64,000 nt of DNA from Tieghemostelium lacteum. Its lineage: Eukaryota; Evosea; Eumycetozoa; Dictyosteliales; Raperosteliaceae. The translations under genes and the position numbers were made by a program. The stretch is taken from positions 744,001 through 808,000 of the forward strand of contig LODT01000006.1 in assembly GCA_001606155.1 (NCBI GenBank), in the 5' to 3' direction. A model generated the notes under the pieces. The model was not told where the DNA came from, did no database searches, and was given only the letters and a program-made list of their open reading frames with translations. Shown here piece after piece: positions 47,726 to 60,695 of this stretch; within the stretch, counting starts at the first letter, position 1; the number at the start of each line of letters is the position of its first letter.

Positions 47726-49726
47726 TTATAAAGCATTAAAAGAGAATAAATGTGCTTGGTCTTGTTTTAATTTTTCATCATATTTCTTTTCTCTCTTGTA
47801 AAGAACAAAACAAACAGCAGCCAATAAGATGAGAGCAGCAAAGAATGCTATGAGTACCCAAAAGAAGATACCACTAGGATTGATAAATAATTCTAAAGTC
47901 CAATTAAGAGGATTAGAAGGTTTATAAGGTACTACGACAACTTGACTATTTGGAATGGTACCAACCCAACTATTGAAATATACTGATTGATTCAATGGCA
48001 ACCCAAAGAATAATTGATCAACATAATTTGATGTTCTACCTAGACCAAATAGATTGTATGGAGTTTGTAGTGACAAATAACTTGACTGATACAATTGAGC
48101 ACCAATTTGGATATGAGTTGTACCAGAGAGATCAGAATAGGTGAATTTAAAAATGGCACCTGGGAAATTTACACCATATGGTTTGGGATCTGGGAATTTT
48201 TTTCCACTAGGACACATGGTTGTACATACACCATTGAGACCTAATGTCTTGAAAAAGAAAGCATCATTATAAAAATTATTAAAAACGGCACTTACTTGTT
48301 TGGTGCCATTAGAATCCACACTAAGTACCATGATATCTGGTATACCATTTTCACCATAGTCAACAAAGACAGCTGAATAACCACCAGCAATATTGAGTAA
48401 TGCATCGGCACCACTACTAACTTTTTGGAAAGATCTTACTGAATTTTGTTGAGTTCCGTCAATATTCTCCCATAATTCAACATGTGGTAAAGCGTCTGGT
48501 CCTGCTGTTGGATCGTATAATGATATTAATAAATCTGGATAACCATCAATATTATAGTCACCAGAATGAATAATCAATGGAATGCCTTTATCCAGATCTT
48601 GGTAAAATAACAGTCCACCGAATTGAGAGATATCAATAACCAGTGTAATACCATCATCATTTGAGGTGGTATTAGAGTAGGTAAAATAGTTATCAACTAG
48701 ACATAATTGATTTTGTGGTCTACATTTTGCTACATTGCCAAAGAGAGCACTTTGACATACTGGTTTCTGTTGATTGTATACCAAGAATATAGAGTTTACC
48801 TCAGTACAATTATTTAATGGCCAACATACTGGATAGAGCATATCTAAATCACCATCGCCATCAAAATCAGAGAATGTAATCTGACCAGTACCTGGTGGAA
48901 AATCATAGGTGATAGTAAGGATATAACCATTTTGTTGTTGGTTTATCCAAATTTCACCAACTAAATGTGTACCATCTAGTGATAGACTGGTTATGAATAG
49001 ATCGGCTAAACAGTCACCATTAAAATCAACAAAACTATTAGAGTGTGGTTTAGAAATTGGACCTAGATTTTGATCAGGTACATTCATTGGTTGTGAACTA
49101 TAACTATCATCGTTATTAACCCACAATGTTCTTTGACCTAGACTATTAACACCAATCATATCTAAATGTAAATCGCCATTGATATCCAATACTAGCACCT
49201 GATCGGTTGGTGCCACACCATTGGGTATCAGTAATGGTGGATCACTACTCAATTGAGTAAAATCACCAAAATATATATCCATTTGATATGAAGTACCTTG
49301 ATTGTTTGATAATGAACTTTGGTATTGTATCATTATATCTAATGCACCATCATAATTATAATCACCTGGTACTACATTTACAATCTTTACATTATCACCA
49401 TAGGAAACTATAATTGAAGATGGATGATATTCCCATTCTTCAATATTCCAAAGGAATATTTGAAGTGTAGATTGATTCTGATAGAGAAAGAATGTATCTA
49501 GATATTTATCGGCATTGAAATCTCCAAATGCTGCTACTGTTCCACTATATTCTAAAAATCCAATATTGTCTATATTATATAATTGTGATGATGAGAATTT
49601 TGGAGCATTCGTAAATACTGGTTTCCAGAAATCACTGAAAAAATCTCCTAAACTCCCTTCTATATTGATTGATATCAGTAATACTATTATTAAAAATACA
49701 TTTCTTCTTTGACTTTGTAATTTCAT
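47726..49726 (-). CDS. ITFG1/LINKIN (T-cell immunomodulatory protein) homologue
   Basis: Single exon, 666 residues. There is a signal peptide (residues 1-27) and one transmembrane helix near 625-648 (WVLIAFFAALILLAAVCFVL) followed by a short basic tail. The ectodomain holds FG-GAP-type beta-propeller repeats with Ca-binding loops: DFNADKYLD, DYNYDGALD, DINGDLHLD, DFNGDCLADL, DFDGDGDLD, DYNIDGYPDL. Size, topology and order match the conserved TIP/ITFG1/LINKIN family of surface adhesion-related proteins. It diverges from mL53 with 249 bp between start codons. Confidence 0.9.
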   Translation of the reverse strand: MKLQSQRRNVFLIIVLLISINIEGSLGDFFSDFWKPVFTNAPKFSSSQLYNIDNIGFLEYSGTVAAFGDFNADKYLDTFFLYQNQSTLQIFLWNIEEWEYHPSSIIVSYGDNVKIVNVVPGDYNYDGALDIMIQYQSSLSNNQGTSYQMDIYFGDFTQLSSDPPLLIPNGVAPTDQVLVLDINGDLHLDMIGVNSLGQRTLWVNNDDSYSSQPMNVPDQNLGPISKPHSNSFVDFNGDCLADLFITSLSLDGTHLVGEIWINQQQNGYILTITYDFPPGTGQITFSDFDGDGDLDMLYPVCWPLNNCTEVNSIFLVYNQQKPVCQSALFGNVAKCRPQNQLCLVDNYFTYSNTTSNDDGITLVIDISQFGGLLFYQDLDKGIPLIIHSGDYNIDGYPDLLISLYDPTAGPDALPHVELWENIDGTQQNSVRSFQKVSSGADALLNIAGGYSAVFVDYGENGIPDIMVLSVDSNGTKQVSAVFNNFYNDAFFFKTLGLNGVCTTMCPSGKKFPDPKPYGVNFPGAIFKFTYSDLSGTTHIQIGAQLYQSSYLSLQTPYNLFGLGRTSNYVDQLFFGLPLNQSVYFNSWVGTIPNSQVVVVPYKPSNPLNWTLELFINPSGIFFWVLIAFFAALILLAAVCFVLYKREKKYDEKLKQDQAHLFSFNAL

Positions 49727-49975
49727 TTTTGTTTGTTTTTTTTTCTACTAAGGTGTTATTTATGTTTATATATAAAGTTTAGAGTTTTATTTCATTATAA
49801 AAGAGATATTTTAAAATATTTTTTTTTAAAATGTGTTAAATATCCGATAGAGTAATTATTGTTGAATGAATAAAAAAAAAAAATAAAAAAAATAATGTTT
49901 AAAAAAAATCATATTTTTTCTTTGTTTTTTGAAAATCGAACTAATTATCTTTTTTTTGATTGACTAATCCAAAAA

Positions 49976-50510
49976 ATGCGTGATAAATTAAATATATTGT
50001 CAAATTTAAAAAATCTTACATTTAAATTTAATCCTTTAGGTAAAAATACTAAATCTATAAGGTATGAATAAAGTTAATATAGTTGGTTATTTCATATATA
50101 TGTATTGATATTAATATATATAATCATGGAAATGTAATAGATCAGTTATACCTTTAGCAACATCAAAAAGAGTTACATCAACAACACCAGAATGTAAAGT
50201 TAATATAGATTATATAGAAATAGATGAACCACAAATATATTTAAAATATTGTAAGATTTAGAAGTCAATTATATAGGACAAAATGAAATATTTACATTAC
50301 TTTCAACTCAATGAACTAGACAATGGATTTGAACAAACCATTAAAACAGATTCAATGGATTTAAATGGAATTGTTGATACTATAGAAACAACCAAAAAGA
50401 GTTTAAAAATTGAGGAAATCAAAGCTAAAAAGACTGTGGAAACTAATTTACAAGAACTTTTACAACCAGTTACCAAAAAGAAAGATACTGGTGCTAAAGC
50501 AAATAAATAA
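49976..50510 (+). CDS. Mitochondrial ribosomal protein mL53
   Basis: Exons 49976-50061, 50141-50250 and 50320-50510 give 128 residues. FNPLGKNTKSIR and RVTSTTPECKVNIDYIEIDEP align with the MRPL53 core (F.P...N..S.R; V.STN..C.V). The third exon begins at acaatgg, giving YLKY-YNGFEQTIKTDSMDL, which matches the F-x-DG... stretch of MRPL53; a nearer AG would give a 26-base intron and a stop. The C terminus is a Lys-rich helix extension. It is a large-subunit component of the mitochondrial ribosome. Confidence 0.8.
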
Positions 50511-50776
50511 TCATTTAACATATATATAGTAGAAATAACAGAAGATTAAATACTTTTTTTAGTCTATCAATCACTGTATCAACCATGAAAAAGATATCAA
50601 ATCATATTGTGTATTTATTACGGAATAATCACAAAGTTTTGTAACAATTCAGTAGTAATTATCTTAATATTACAAATACATATGAATTTTATTTATCGTT
50701 ATTATTATTATTATTTATTATTACTATAATTTATATTATTATTATTATATTTAATTTGTTATAATTAATAAACAGA

Positions 50777-53700
50777 TTAATATAATAAAAGAGCACCTTT
50801 AATATCTTTTCTTTCTTCATTAATAAAGAAACCCTTCTTTCTAGTTTTTTCCAAAACTCTTTGAAGTTTATCGTCGACATTACCTTTTTGCCATCTGGAT
50901 TGAATGGTATTACGTTGGAGAGAGAGTGATGATTTATTCTCAACCCAAGTTTTTGTGAATTTCTTTCCTTTTCTCCATAGAGGCACAGAAGTGGAAGATG
51001 AGGGTTGTGTTGGATTTGTCAAGTTACGGAAAGATGAATCTTGGGCCAATAAATCAGTAGCATTATTATTGTTATTGCTTAACATTATAGATTTTCTATA
51101 ATTTGGTATTGAAATTGGATCAGAAGTGGCAATTTTCTTGATAGTTTCAGCTCTTTGACGTAATTTATCAGTGTTTTTAGTATGTTTTCTTTGTGGTAGA
51201 GTTACTTCAATATCATCACCTTCACCTTTACCATATTGAATTTGAACAAATTCATAGAAAAGTCCTTTTTTAGCTAATAATTCCTCTGGAGTACCCTTTT
51301 CAGTGATTTTATGTTCAGAGACAACAGCAATAATGTCAGCTGTTAGAATAGTTGTTAGACGATGTGCTACAATGATAACAGTACGATTTTGTACAATAGA
51401 GTCAATAGATTCTTGTACTAATCTTTCTGATTCCACATCAAGTTCAGAAGTTGCCTCATCAAGTAAGAGGATGGTTGGATTCTTTATGATTGCTCTTGCG
51501 ATGGCAACACGTTGTTTTTGACCACCAGACAGAGAAGCACCTCTTTCACCAATAATTGTATCGTAACCTTGTGGTAATGCACTAATGAAGTCATGTGCAT
51601 TTGCTTGTCTACATGCATCTATAATCTGTTGACGTGTAGCATTTGGTTTACCATAGGCGATATTATCAGCAATGGAACCACTGAATAGAGATGGTTCTTG
51701 GTTTACTATAGAGATGTGTTCATGGAGATTTTCTAGATTCCAATCTTTGATATCTTGACCATCAAGAGCAATGACACCACCGCTATCAATGTTATATAGT
51801 CTACCAATGATGGATAGCATAGTTGATTTACCTCCACCACTTGGACCAATGAGTGCAGTGATTGTACCTGGTTTAAAAGATATATTTATATTTTCAAGTA
51901 CAGCTTCATCAGGTCTACCTGGATAGTGGAAAGTTACATTATTAAATTCTAGATTACCAGTAACATTAGGTCTACTAATACCAACACCATTGAGAATAGA
52001 TGGTACTCTTTGCATAATTTCAAAGAATCTATAGCTACTACCCTTGTAGGATTTATAGGAAGTGTAAATGGAGGTGATTTGTGTTACTGATTGTGTGATA
52101 TATGGTAGGAATAAATTGAATGCAATGAGCATACTTGGTGTCAAATCACCTTGTTTTACAAGAGTTGTACCATACCACAATAGAATGAATACTGATAATT
52201 GTTCAAATATACCACTAGTTGATGAGTATATACCATTCCAAATGGTCATTTTTAGAGCAATCTTATAACTGATCTGAATGAGGTTAGAGAATTTTGAGTT
52301 TTCTCTTTCCTCGCTGGAGAACCATCTTACAGTTTTAATATTGAACAAGGTCTCTGCAGCATGTGTTGCAGCATCAGCTAATGCATCTTGTACTTTTACT
52401 GAAATACTTTCAATATAATCACCATAGAAATGAGAGGCAATTAAAAGTACAGGAAGTGGACATAATACTACTAAACTTAGTTTCCAAGAGATAATAAATA
52501 ACATGATAAGTGAACCACCAACAGATGCCAATTGTGTAATCATTGATGGAATACAATCTGAGATGATTGATCTAATTGAACCTACATCAGAAGCCAATCT
52601 ACTCATTAGTTCACCAGTTTTTCTTTCATTAAAGAATGCCATATCCTGACGAAGTATACTATGAAACATTTCCTTACGAAGACGTGCAATAATCTTATGA
52701 CCTGCTAATGCCAATAAAATACCATAACTGAATTGAATGATAATCATACCAATGATAATGAGAGCAAATGTCAAAATTACATTAGAAATCTCTCCAGTTT
52801 GACCACTATATAAAAGATCAAATATATTGGCACTAACTAATGGTACAGCTAATCCTAAACCAATATCAACAAATGATAATAATAAACCACCAATTAAATA
52901 TGGAGATTCTGGTTTAGCTAATGAGATTACCTCCAATACTGATACTTCAACTTCTTCTTGTTCCATGAAATGTTGATCATCATTGTCACCTAACCCTTCT
53001 TCAATTTGGTTATTCTCAGATTTATTACTTACAGAGATATTATTTAATTCAATTGGTGATTTACCATTATTGTTGTTGTTGTTATCAGAATTTTGGTCAT
53101 TTTTAATCTTTGTGTATTTATCTTGATCTAATGATTTTGATTTATAGAAATAGAATATAAATAGCATAGAACCAATGAGAATTATACCAAATACAGCTAA
53201 TAATACTATATTATATAGAGTGAGTGCTAACATGGTTACACATGATTTAGTTATACCTCTATCTAGTACATATCCACTATCACAAGAATAAATTTCACAT
53301 CTACTATATAAATTATCATCCATACAATCCTGTGTACCAATTCCATTCTTTACACTACATTCTCTAGTTTGTGTATCATCAGGGTTATAATAACACTCTG
53401 AACAATAAACCTTTTCTAAATTACCACGAATAATTAATGAAAATGGTTGATCTGGTACTGGAACACTAGTACCAAATACATATACATCATATCTTCCAAT
53501 TGGTGCATCTTTTATAGTTATAATTTCTACATTGTTTATACCATCAAACTGAATATTATTTTTTACAAAATATTAATAAGTGTTTTTAGGGTTTTGTAAT
53601 TTCTTGTATACTAACATTAGGATTAAGGTTACCTTGATAAGAGGTCATATTAAAATCAATATATTGAGTTAATAATAAATCTAAATCATTAACTAAGGCT

Positions 53701-55865
53701 AGAGCGGATAGTGGGGATGCTGGTGGATCAGTCCAAACTAAACTAACGGTGATATCAGTAACCTGATTTGCCAAAAAACAAATATTATCAATTTGATTAC
53801 TATTGGTAATTTGATCTTGGGAACTATTGAAAAATAGTTTTTCTTGAGAAGCTTGAAGGAAAGGTAATTTTTCGAGGGATAATTTACCAAAACCTTGTTT
53901 ACTAGTTGGGAAATCGAGAGATTCAGCAAGATTTAAAAGGGTTGCTTTAATCATTGATGCTGATGGTATAAACCCATTAGTTGAATCTTGTTGACCATTT
54001 AGATAATATCCTTCACGATAGTATTGTCTGACTAGTGCAGCAACACCAGCAACAACAGCAGCACTCTGTGAGGTACCTTCCATTGCCAATACTGATGGTT
54101 GTGCAGCTGTAATATCTCCACAATGATCAACTGGTGATAGTGGTCCAAGTGATCTTGATGATATAATTGGTGAACCAACTGCAACTAGATCAGGTTTAAT
54201 TCTACCATCACTTGCAGGACCTTGTGCTGAAAAGGCACTAATTATATCTTGTGTGTAAAATGTTTGATTATTCTGATAGGCAGTTAATAATTGTGCTTGA
54301 CAACACACTTGATTCAAAACCGTGGAACTACAACAAACGGTTTGTGATGGTGAATTTGGAAGATCAGAACATTGTAAACCATAGATATTAATATTATTCT
54401 GACAAACTTGAGTTTGAATATCTAAATATACCTGATCAAAATCCCAATAGCTATTTGGTTGAATTGCATCGATAAATGCTTGATTATCTTGATTTAGTGA
54501 ACCAACCACAAGTGAATTTTTACTGGCAGATTCTTGTGAGATACTGTATGGTGTTGAATAGTCTGGTGATACTGGTGAATTACCTGCTGATCTTACCACT
54601 AAAAACTGTGGATTATCATATTGATATTTATCAATATCTGATGTAATTTGACTGTAGAATGGTCCAGATAATGAATTCCAAGAATCACATTGAATCATTG
54701 CACCAGTTCCATGCGTCAATTGGTAATATGCTAGCATATCACCATTTTGAGGTAAAACTATATCGTTTTGCAATTGATCTAACATATCAACAAAAGTGAG
54801 TTTTGCCATTGGTGCATGTCCTCTGTAGGGATAGATAGTTGATGAGGCTTGCAATGGGTTACCAACTAAACTACCAACAATATGAGTACCATGACCATCT
54901 AAAATATCACTAATCAAACCAGCATTATCACTATAGTAGCTGATAATCTTTCTGTGCGAGTTATTTGGTGTTGCTTGATTTGGATCATAAAAGAAACAAT
55001 GATTCATATCAATACCAGTATCACCACAACCAATAATCTCACCTTGACCTTGAATACCAAGATTCCACATTGGTGTTAATGGAGAAAGACTGTTACCATT
55101 TTGAATTGCAAAATGTGCCTTCTCATTACTCATCTTTATAGATTTTACTTTTTGACTTGGTTCGATCCAATAGATTTCTGAAAATTTAGATAACCATTGT
55201 AATGTTTGATCAAGATTATCATTTAAAAATTCTTGAATCTCCATGATCTCATTAGAAATACTAGTTAATTTAATATTATTGTTGTTATTATTCATTTGAT
55301 TGAATTCACTGATAAGTTTTAATTTAAATTGTTGTAAATTATCACTAATATATTTAAATTTAATGGCATCAAATTTCAAAATATTATTATTGGAGTTTAG
55401 GTACTGAATTGAAACTTTTTGTTTACTCTCTAGAACATTTATCCATTGTATATTAGAATTTTGTGTTTTTAATGTTCCAATAGTGAATGATGGTTCTCTA
55501 ATGTAAATTAAATAACTATTATATGGAATATAATTTAAAATAGTAGAATTGATTGTTTGTAGATATTCTTTAAAATTATTAATAATATCTTTGTTGATCT
55601 TATTGAAATGTACTAAATAAAATCTAGGTATATCTTCACTATTTTGTCCATTTCCTTTATCATTTAGTTGATCTACAAAATTATCTATGGATAATGAATT
55701 ACTGAATCTAGTATCAATTCTTTCTGATTGTAAATGAATAATTCTAGAATTACTATCTCGATTGTTAAGCTTTTGAATTACTTCATTTGGTTTTCCATCT
55801 ATGATTATTAAACTAAATAATACAAAAATTATAAATATTATTTTATATTTAAATAAATTTAACAT
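50777..55865 (-). CDS. Tag-type subtilisin protease/ABC transporter fusion (TagB/C/D-like)
   Basis: Exons 55865-53616 and 53548-50777 give 1673 residues; the intron is phase 0 with donor GTTAGT. A signal peptide is followed by a propeptide and an S8 subtilisin domain: catalytic Asp in CGDTGIDMNH (~280), His in DGHGTHIVG (~325), Asn in SAGNSP (~428) and Ser in EGTSQSAA (~596). A Cys-rich linker (YCSECYYN) leads to a membrane anchor and an ABCB half transporter with six helices, Walker A GPSGGGKST (~1320), signature LSGGQKQRVA and Walker B ILLLDEATSELD. D. discoideum TagB/TagC use this architecture to process and export peptide signals such as SDF-2 in spore formation. Which Tag this is cannot be told. 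Confidence 0.93.
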
Positions 55866-56031
55866 GATTGTAAGATGTAGATGTGAAATCAGTAAAAAAA
55901 AAAAAAAAAAAACAAAACAAAAAATAAAAATATCTGGGGCATTACGTTAAATTTTAAAACCATCAACGAATATTTTATTTCGTATCAACAAAAATGACAT
56001 TTTCAACACGAATTTTAGGGATATTGAGGTT

Positions 56032-59026
56032 TTAAATATTTTCATTTGAATTTATCAAAGAGTATAAATTGCATGATAATCTAAAATCAACATAGTTTCT
56101 TGGACTAAGTAATTTTACATTTTCTAATTGTTCTACCTCTTTAGAGTTATTCATTGGCATTGATTGAGAATACATTTGAACCAAAAGTAATCTTCTATCA
56201 TTTGGAGATAATATTGAAGATTTATACAAATCTACAAGCTCTTGAGGTGAGACATCAGAGAGAGCTGAGATTATCTTTTTCAGATAGGTAAAATCATTGT
56301 ATTCAGTAAAGTCTTCCCAGTACTTGTCTGATAATTGTGAAATATTTCTCTTGTGAACAGAGAGTTTATCAATGATAGATTTACGGTACTCTTTAAACTC
56401 TGAGGCACCGTCTTCAGAGAGCATTGGTAAAAGTGCTTGTTCATAAAAGGAATTGATAAACAATTGAATTCTTTCCCAACAGTAATGTGGATCCTTTACT
56501 GCAGATTGTACTAACATACGAACAGAAACAACACCAGCACTTACTTGTTGATAGGCAGTAACTGCATAACCCAATTGTTCAACAGTTCTGAGTTGGTTAA
56601 ATAGTTCAGGTTGCAGTATTGGAGTGAGAAGATTTACAATTGCCAATGTTCTTGGTGTAGCTTTACCAATGATAAAATTACACAATAACACACCATTGTT
56701 TTGATCTTTATCAACTAGAGCTTCTCTATAGAGTAGTGTTTTACCTTTTGGTAATTTAGTTGCTCTATTTCTAATGTAATCAGCAGTTCTAATTGGAAAT
56801 CTTCCAGGACGCTTTGAGAATTTATCAGCAAAATCAATAGTCTCTTCCTTGGTGAGATTACCTGTCAATAAGATACTATAGTTGAGATGTCTAAGATAAT
56901 TACTGATAGTTTTACTATAGTCATCATAATCTAATAACTCTAATTGGTCAATTTTATCTTGATTTGAAGCTGATGTTTGGCTAATGAACAATGATGATTC
57001 TCTACCAGCTTGGAGATAAGGTGTCAAATACCAATTATTATGATACTTTTTCATTATTCTCTGTTTTAATCTATCAAAACTTTCCTGAGAAATTTTATAG
57101 TTTTGAAGAAAATCAAAGAGTTTCTCAATGGCCAAGAATATCTTGTCATTAAAACCCTGAATTTTCAATTCAACATGGTTCAGATAGAGCATAAATTTGA
57201 AATGAACATCAGTCAAATGGAAATAATAAAGAAGATCCTCATTGAGTAGCTCTTTAAGTGACTTTTTAAAGAGTAACCAATTGACAAGTGCCTCAGCACT
57301 ACCATATTGATTGGTTTCAAAACGTATTCTTACATCTGCCAAAGGTGTGGAGAACTTATGATCTGGAAAATAGTATGCCTTTACACCATTACTATTAAAT
57401 ATTAATTCTGGTTTGACTGTTGAGGACTTTGATTGGTCTTGAACATTTTTAATGGTGAAATCTTTAGGAACGAATGGATTCTCTTTGGGTATATAGATTT
57501 GAGATTTATCAGATAGTAGTGGACTATCTTTTGTCCATAGTTTTAATTTTTCATCACTAATCTCTTCAGAGACATATTGAATACCATAGAATTCCTCAGT
57601 GAGCAGGGAAGGAATAGATTGGAATTTTTGAGATTCCATAATGACAATCATATTGTCAGCTCTTAGGTTTTTCAAAATGGCATCTAATACCTTATCATTA
57701 CGATAGTCCATTGGCTGGTAGATATATCTTAAGACATCAGCAGGTTCAGGACAATCCAAAAGACTCTGTGATAGTGTAGGACAATAGTGTAGAATATTTT
57801 GTTTTGGTTGATTTTCCCAGTTCTTTTTGTTTCTCTGTTGCATTTCATCATAGAAATAATGAGGTATATTGGCAGCACAAGATATCTTATCTTGAATGAA
57901 ATGATAGATGCAACTAATGACCAAATCCACTTGTTCCATCCCCTTTTCAGTCAATCCTACTGTCATACTAATATAGTTTAGAGTGCTACCATAGCTACTA
58001 ATACCACAAGACAATAGATGAGAAAGACCACGTTCTTTAAGATAAGCTTGAATTGAACCTCTAGATTCATGTCCCAATAGATTATTAATTAGGGTGTATG
58101 GTGATGTTTTATAATTGAGATTAAAACTACACTCAATATCTGGCATTGGCCAATAGATAAACAATTGATCTTTATTCTTGATTGGTACCATTTTGATGAG
58201 TTTTGGCTTGCCATTCAGGTTAAATCCATCAAATGTTGGTTTACTAATTTTTCTATTAATAATACCACCAAAATATTGTATTGCCCATTTTTCCAATTGC
58301 TCCAAAGACTCTCTACCATAGATACACAATGACATTTGATTTGAACTATAGTAACGATGATAGAATTCAATTACTTTTTCTCTGATTTGTGGTTGTTTTA
58401 GTGTATTAGAATTACCACATGAAAAACTACTAAACTGTTGGTGCTCTAGTTGGTTACAAATCATATGATATTGTCTTCTCATATCGTTTTGAAGATTACC
58501 TGTATGCTCTGAATTTACAGCATTAATCTCTCTCTCTGTAGCATCTGCATTAAATAGTGGACATATAAAGAAAGATGAAAATCTATCTAATGACTCCTCA
58601 AGTTTATCTTGATTAATAGTATAGAAATAATTGGTTAACATTTCTATATTTGTTCAATTTAAAATAATTTGTTAGTTAATATACACTCTAATTATCTAAA
58701 AATACTAATATAGAATACCTTAAGGTTTCTTTTATATACTTACTTGATGTTGTACCATTATAATTACCACCATTTTCACCAAGAAATTTAGTGAAATCTT
58801 TTTCAATTGGATATTTTTCAGTACCCAAGAATAACATGTGTTCTAAGAAATGAGGTAATCCTTGTGTATCTTTTGGCTGGGATGTGCTTCCAACATTAAC
58901 TGCAACACATGCTGATGCTTGATCTGTCTCTGGATCTGATACTAATATTACAGAAAGTTCATTTTCTAATTTTAGATATTTATATAATCTGTCATCATTT
59001 GGTGATTTAATTACTTCATTATTCAT
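56032..59026 (-). CDS. Insulysin-like M16 metalloprotease
   Basis: Exons 59026-58744 and 58643-56032 give 964 residues; the join reads GTTS-KMLTNYFYTI. The inverted zinc motif HFLEH (residues 59-63) is followed by MLFLGTEKYP, and the distal glutamate lies in EREINAVNSEH. The C-terminal half contains the inactive M16 repeats and the RTVEQLGYAV block diagnostic of insulysin/nardilysin proteins. There is no signal peptide, so it is likely cytosolic or peroxisomal. It degrades small peptides in other organisms. It lies 166 bp upstream of the Tag gene on the same strand; no functional link is implied by the sequence. Confidence 0.93.
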
Positions 59027-59245
59027 TTTTAATTTAAAAAAGAAATAAAAAAAAAAAAATGAAATTTTGTATAATAATAAAAATAAAATATTATAATTAG
59101 TTCATAAAATGTAAAATCCATTATGAAAACCGCCAATTTCCCAAAATATTAAGGTAAAACTGAATTTAAAAGTTTTGAGGTAATTTAATTTGAGTTTTTA
59201 AGTATGTGGACCAAAATAAGAAATTTTAAGTGAATCAGAAATATA

Positions 59246-60695
59246 ATAGTACAGTAAGTTTTCTCAAATTAATTAATAAATAATAGTATCTAACCGTCGT
59301 ACATTTTACTCAGGATTTTATTATTATTTTAATCTTTGTGGAACATTATCAAGTATTAAAACAAGTGGTGTGAATCCTCCTGTTAGTAATATTCAGTCCG
59401 TTCAATACGCTTACGAATATAATTTTATCACAGGAAGATCATTCCGAAATACATTCACTATCAATAATAATAGTAGTATAACTTTATTCTATGATTCTGA
59501 ACTTGTAATTGAGGTATGCCAAAGATCAGTTATTACAATTTAATTTGTGATCCAAATGTTGATAACTCCATTGCTACTGCTCAAGAATATTCAAATTTAT
59601 GTATTTATAACACCACAATTTCGACTAAATATGCATATTCTATTAAAGTGCTCAATAATGAAATCCCATTGGTTTTCCAAACTCCAACTAACAATATCAT
59701 GTAACTATTGTAACTAATAGTCTAGAGATAATTAATATATATATATAGAATTAAGAATGATGTTTATTTAATTTAATATATGTTTTTATATATTTGTTTG
59801 TTGTGTGTTGCCAACGAATTTGTAATAATGTTTGTTCTACAAATTCGTTGTTATATTTAACCGGGTTTATACTTCATACTATGATGTTATATGTATTATA
59901 ACTTATCATAGTAACAATATCATTACCTTTGATTATTCCATAAATGACTTTCCATCATCAATTAAAATTTCAAACTATAATTTAACTATCCCTTTATCTT
60001 CCATTGGTATGTAAATATAAGAATACCCTCTAAATTATAAATTATTAACTTTCTATTTTACAAAATAGAACCAATTATCACCTCGTTTTGCTTTGACAAT
60101 GAATCTAGAATTCTCACAATAAGTGGCTCATTTTCAACAGTACCAAACAGTTATACTTTCAAATTGGGATCTATGCTTATTTCACCAACATTTATTTCAA
60201 GTGATAAAATTTCTCTTGATTTCTCAACTAAAGATGGAGGTGAATTAACTGTATTCTATAGAACTACTCCTTTCAACCAAACATATACCATTCCAACTCT
60301 CTCTCTAACTTTTTCCATTTCCATTAATATCAATGATAGATCTATGAATATTTCAATCAACTACCAGGTACCTTTGATATCAAAGGAACAGCATTTCCAT
60401 CCAATGGTTCTAGAATTGCTATCACCTTTTCTTCTTTTGTCAAAAAAGAAGTTGAAAAATGGAAGATTATAGTTGGAGTTGTTGTTCCAGTTGTTGTAGT
60501 TGCTTCACTTGTTGGTACTTTCATTTACCTTTACAAATTCAAAAAGAACTCAAAAGTTGTTAATATGGTCGATAAACTCAAAACTATCTCCTTTTCTTCT
60601 TCTTCTTCCCTCAACCCAACCACCGCAACAAAAACTGAGACACAAACAAATAGTACTATCGAATTACAAACTATTGAACCAGTAAACCAAGAATA
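59246..60695 (+). pseudogene. Truncated copy of the MRH-TIG-EGF surface-protein gene
   Basis: Similarity to the next gene begins at aatagtacagtaag, the last codons of its exon 1, so the signal-peptide exon is missing. The MRH-like exon is recognisable (FNLCGTLSS, ITGRSFRNTFTINN, SITLFYDSE) but loses frame near 59510 and is interrupted by a 212-bp insertion. The next exon (from ~60070) is close to intact (TFKLGSM, STKDGGELTVFYRTTPFNQ) up to FDIKGTAF. From there it jumps to a membrane segment (WKIIVGVVVPVVVVASLVGT) and a Ser/Thr tail ending at 60695. The TIG and EGF regions are therefore deleted. This tail probably shows how the intact neighbour ends beyond the window. Confidence 0.8.
59701..59912. 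mobile_element. Short MITE-like insertion with 11-bp target duplication
   Basis: A 212-bp AT-rich block that has no counterpart in the intact paralogue. It is flanked by identical 11-bp direct repeats aacaatatcat (59690-59700 and 59913-59923), of which the paralogue has one. Inside is a perfect 13-bp inverted repeat, caacgaatttgta at 59812-59824 and tacaaattcgttg at 59838-59850. Terminal inverted repeats are at best weak (actat at both ends). There is no coding capacity, so it would be non-autonomous; the family is not recognised. Confidence 0.6.

Noticed and set aside
50251-50276. A 26-base GT...AG intron in the mL53 gene
   Set aside because: Too short, and it would create a stop; the acceptor at 50319 gives a 69-base intron and a conserved product.
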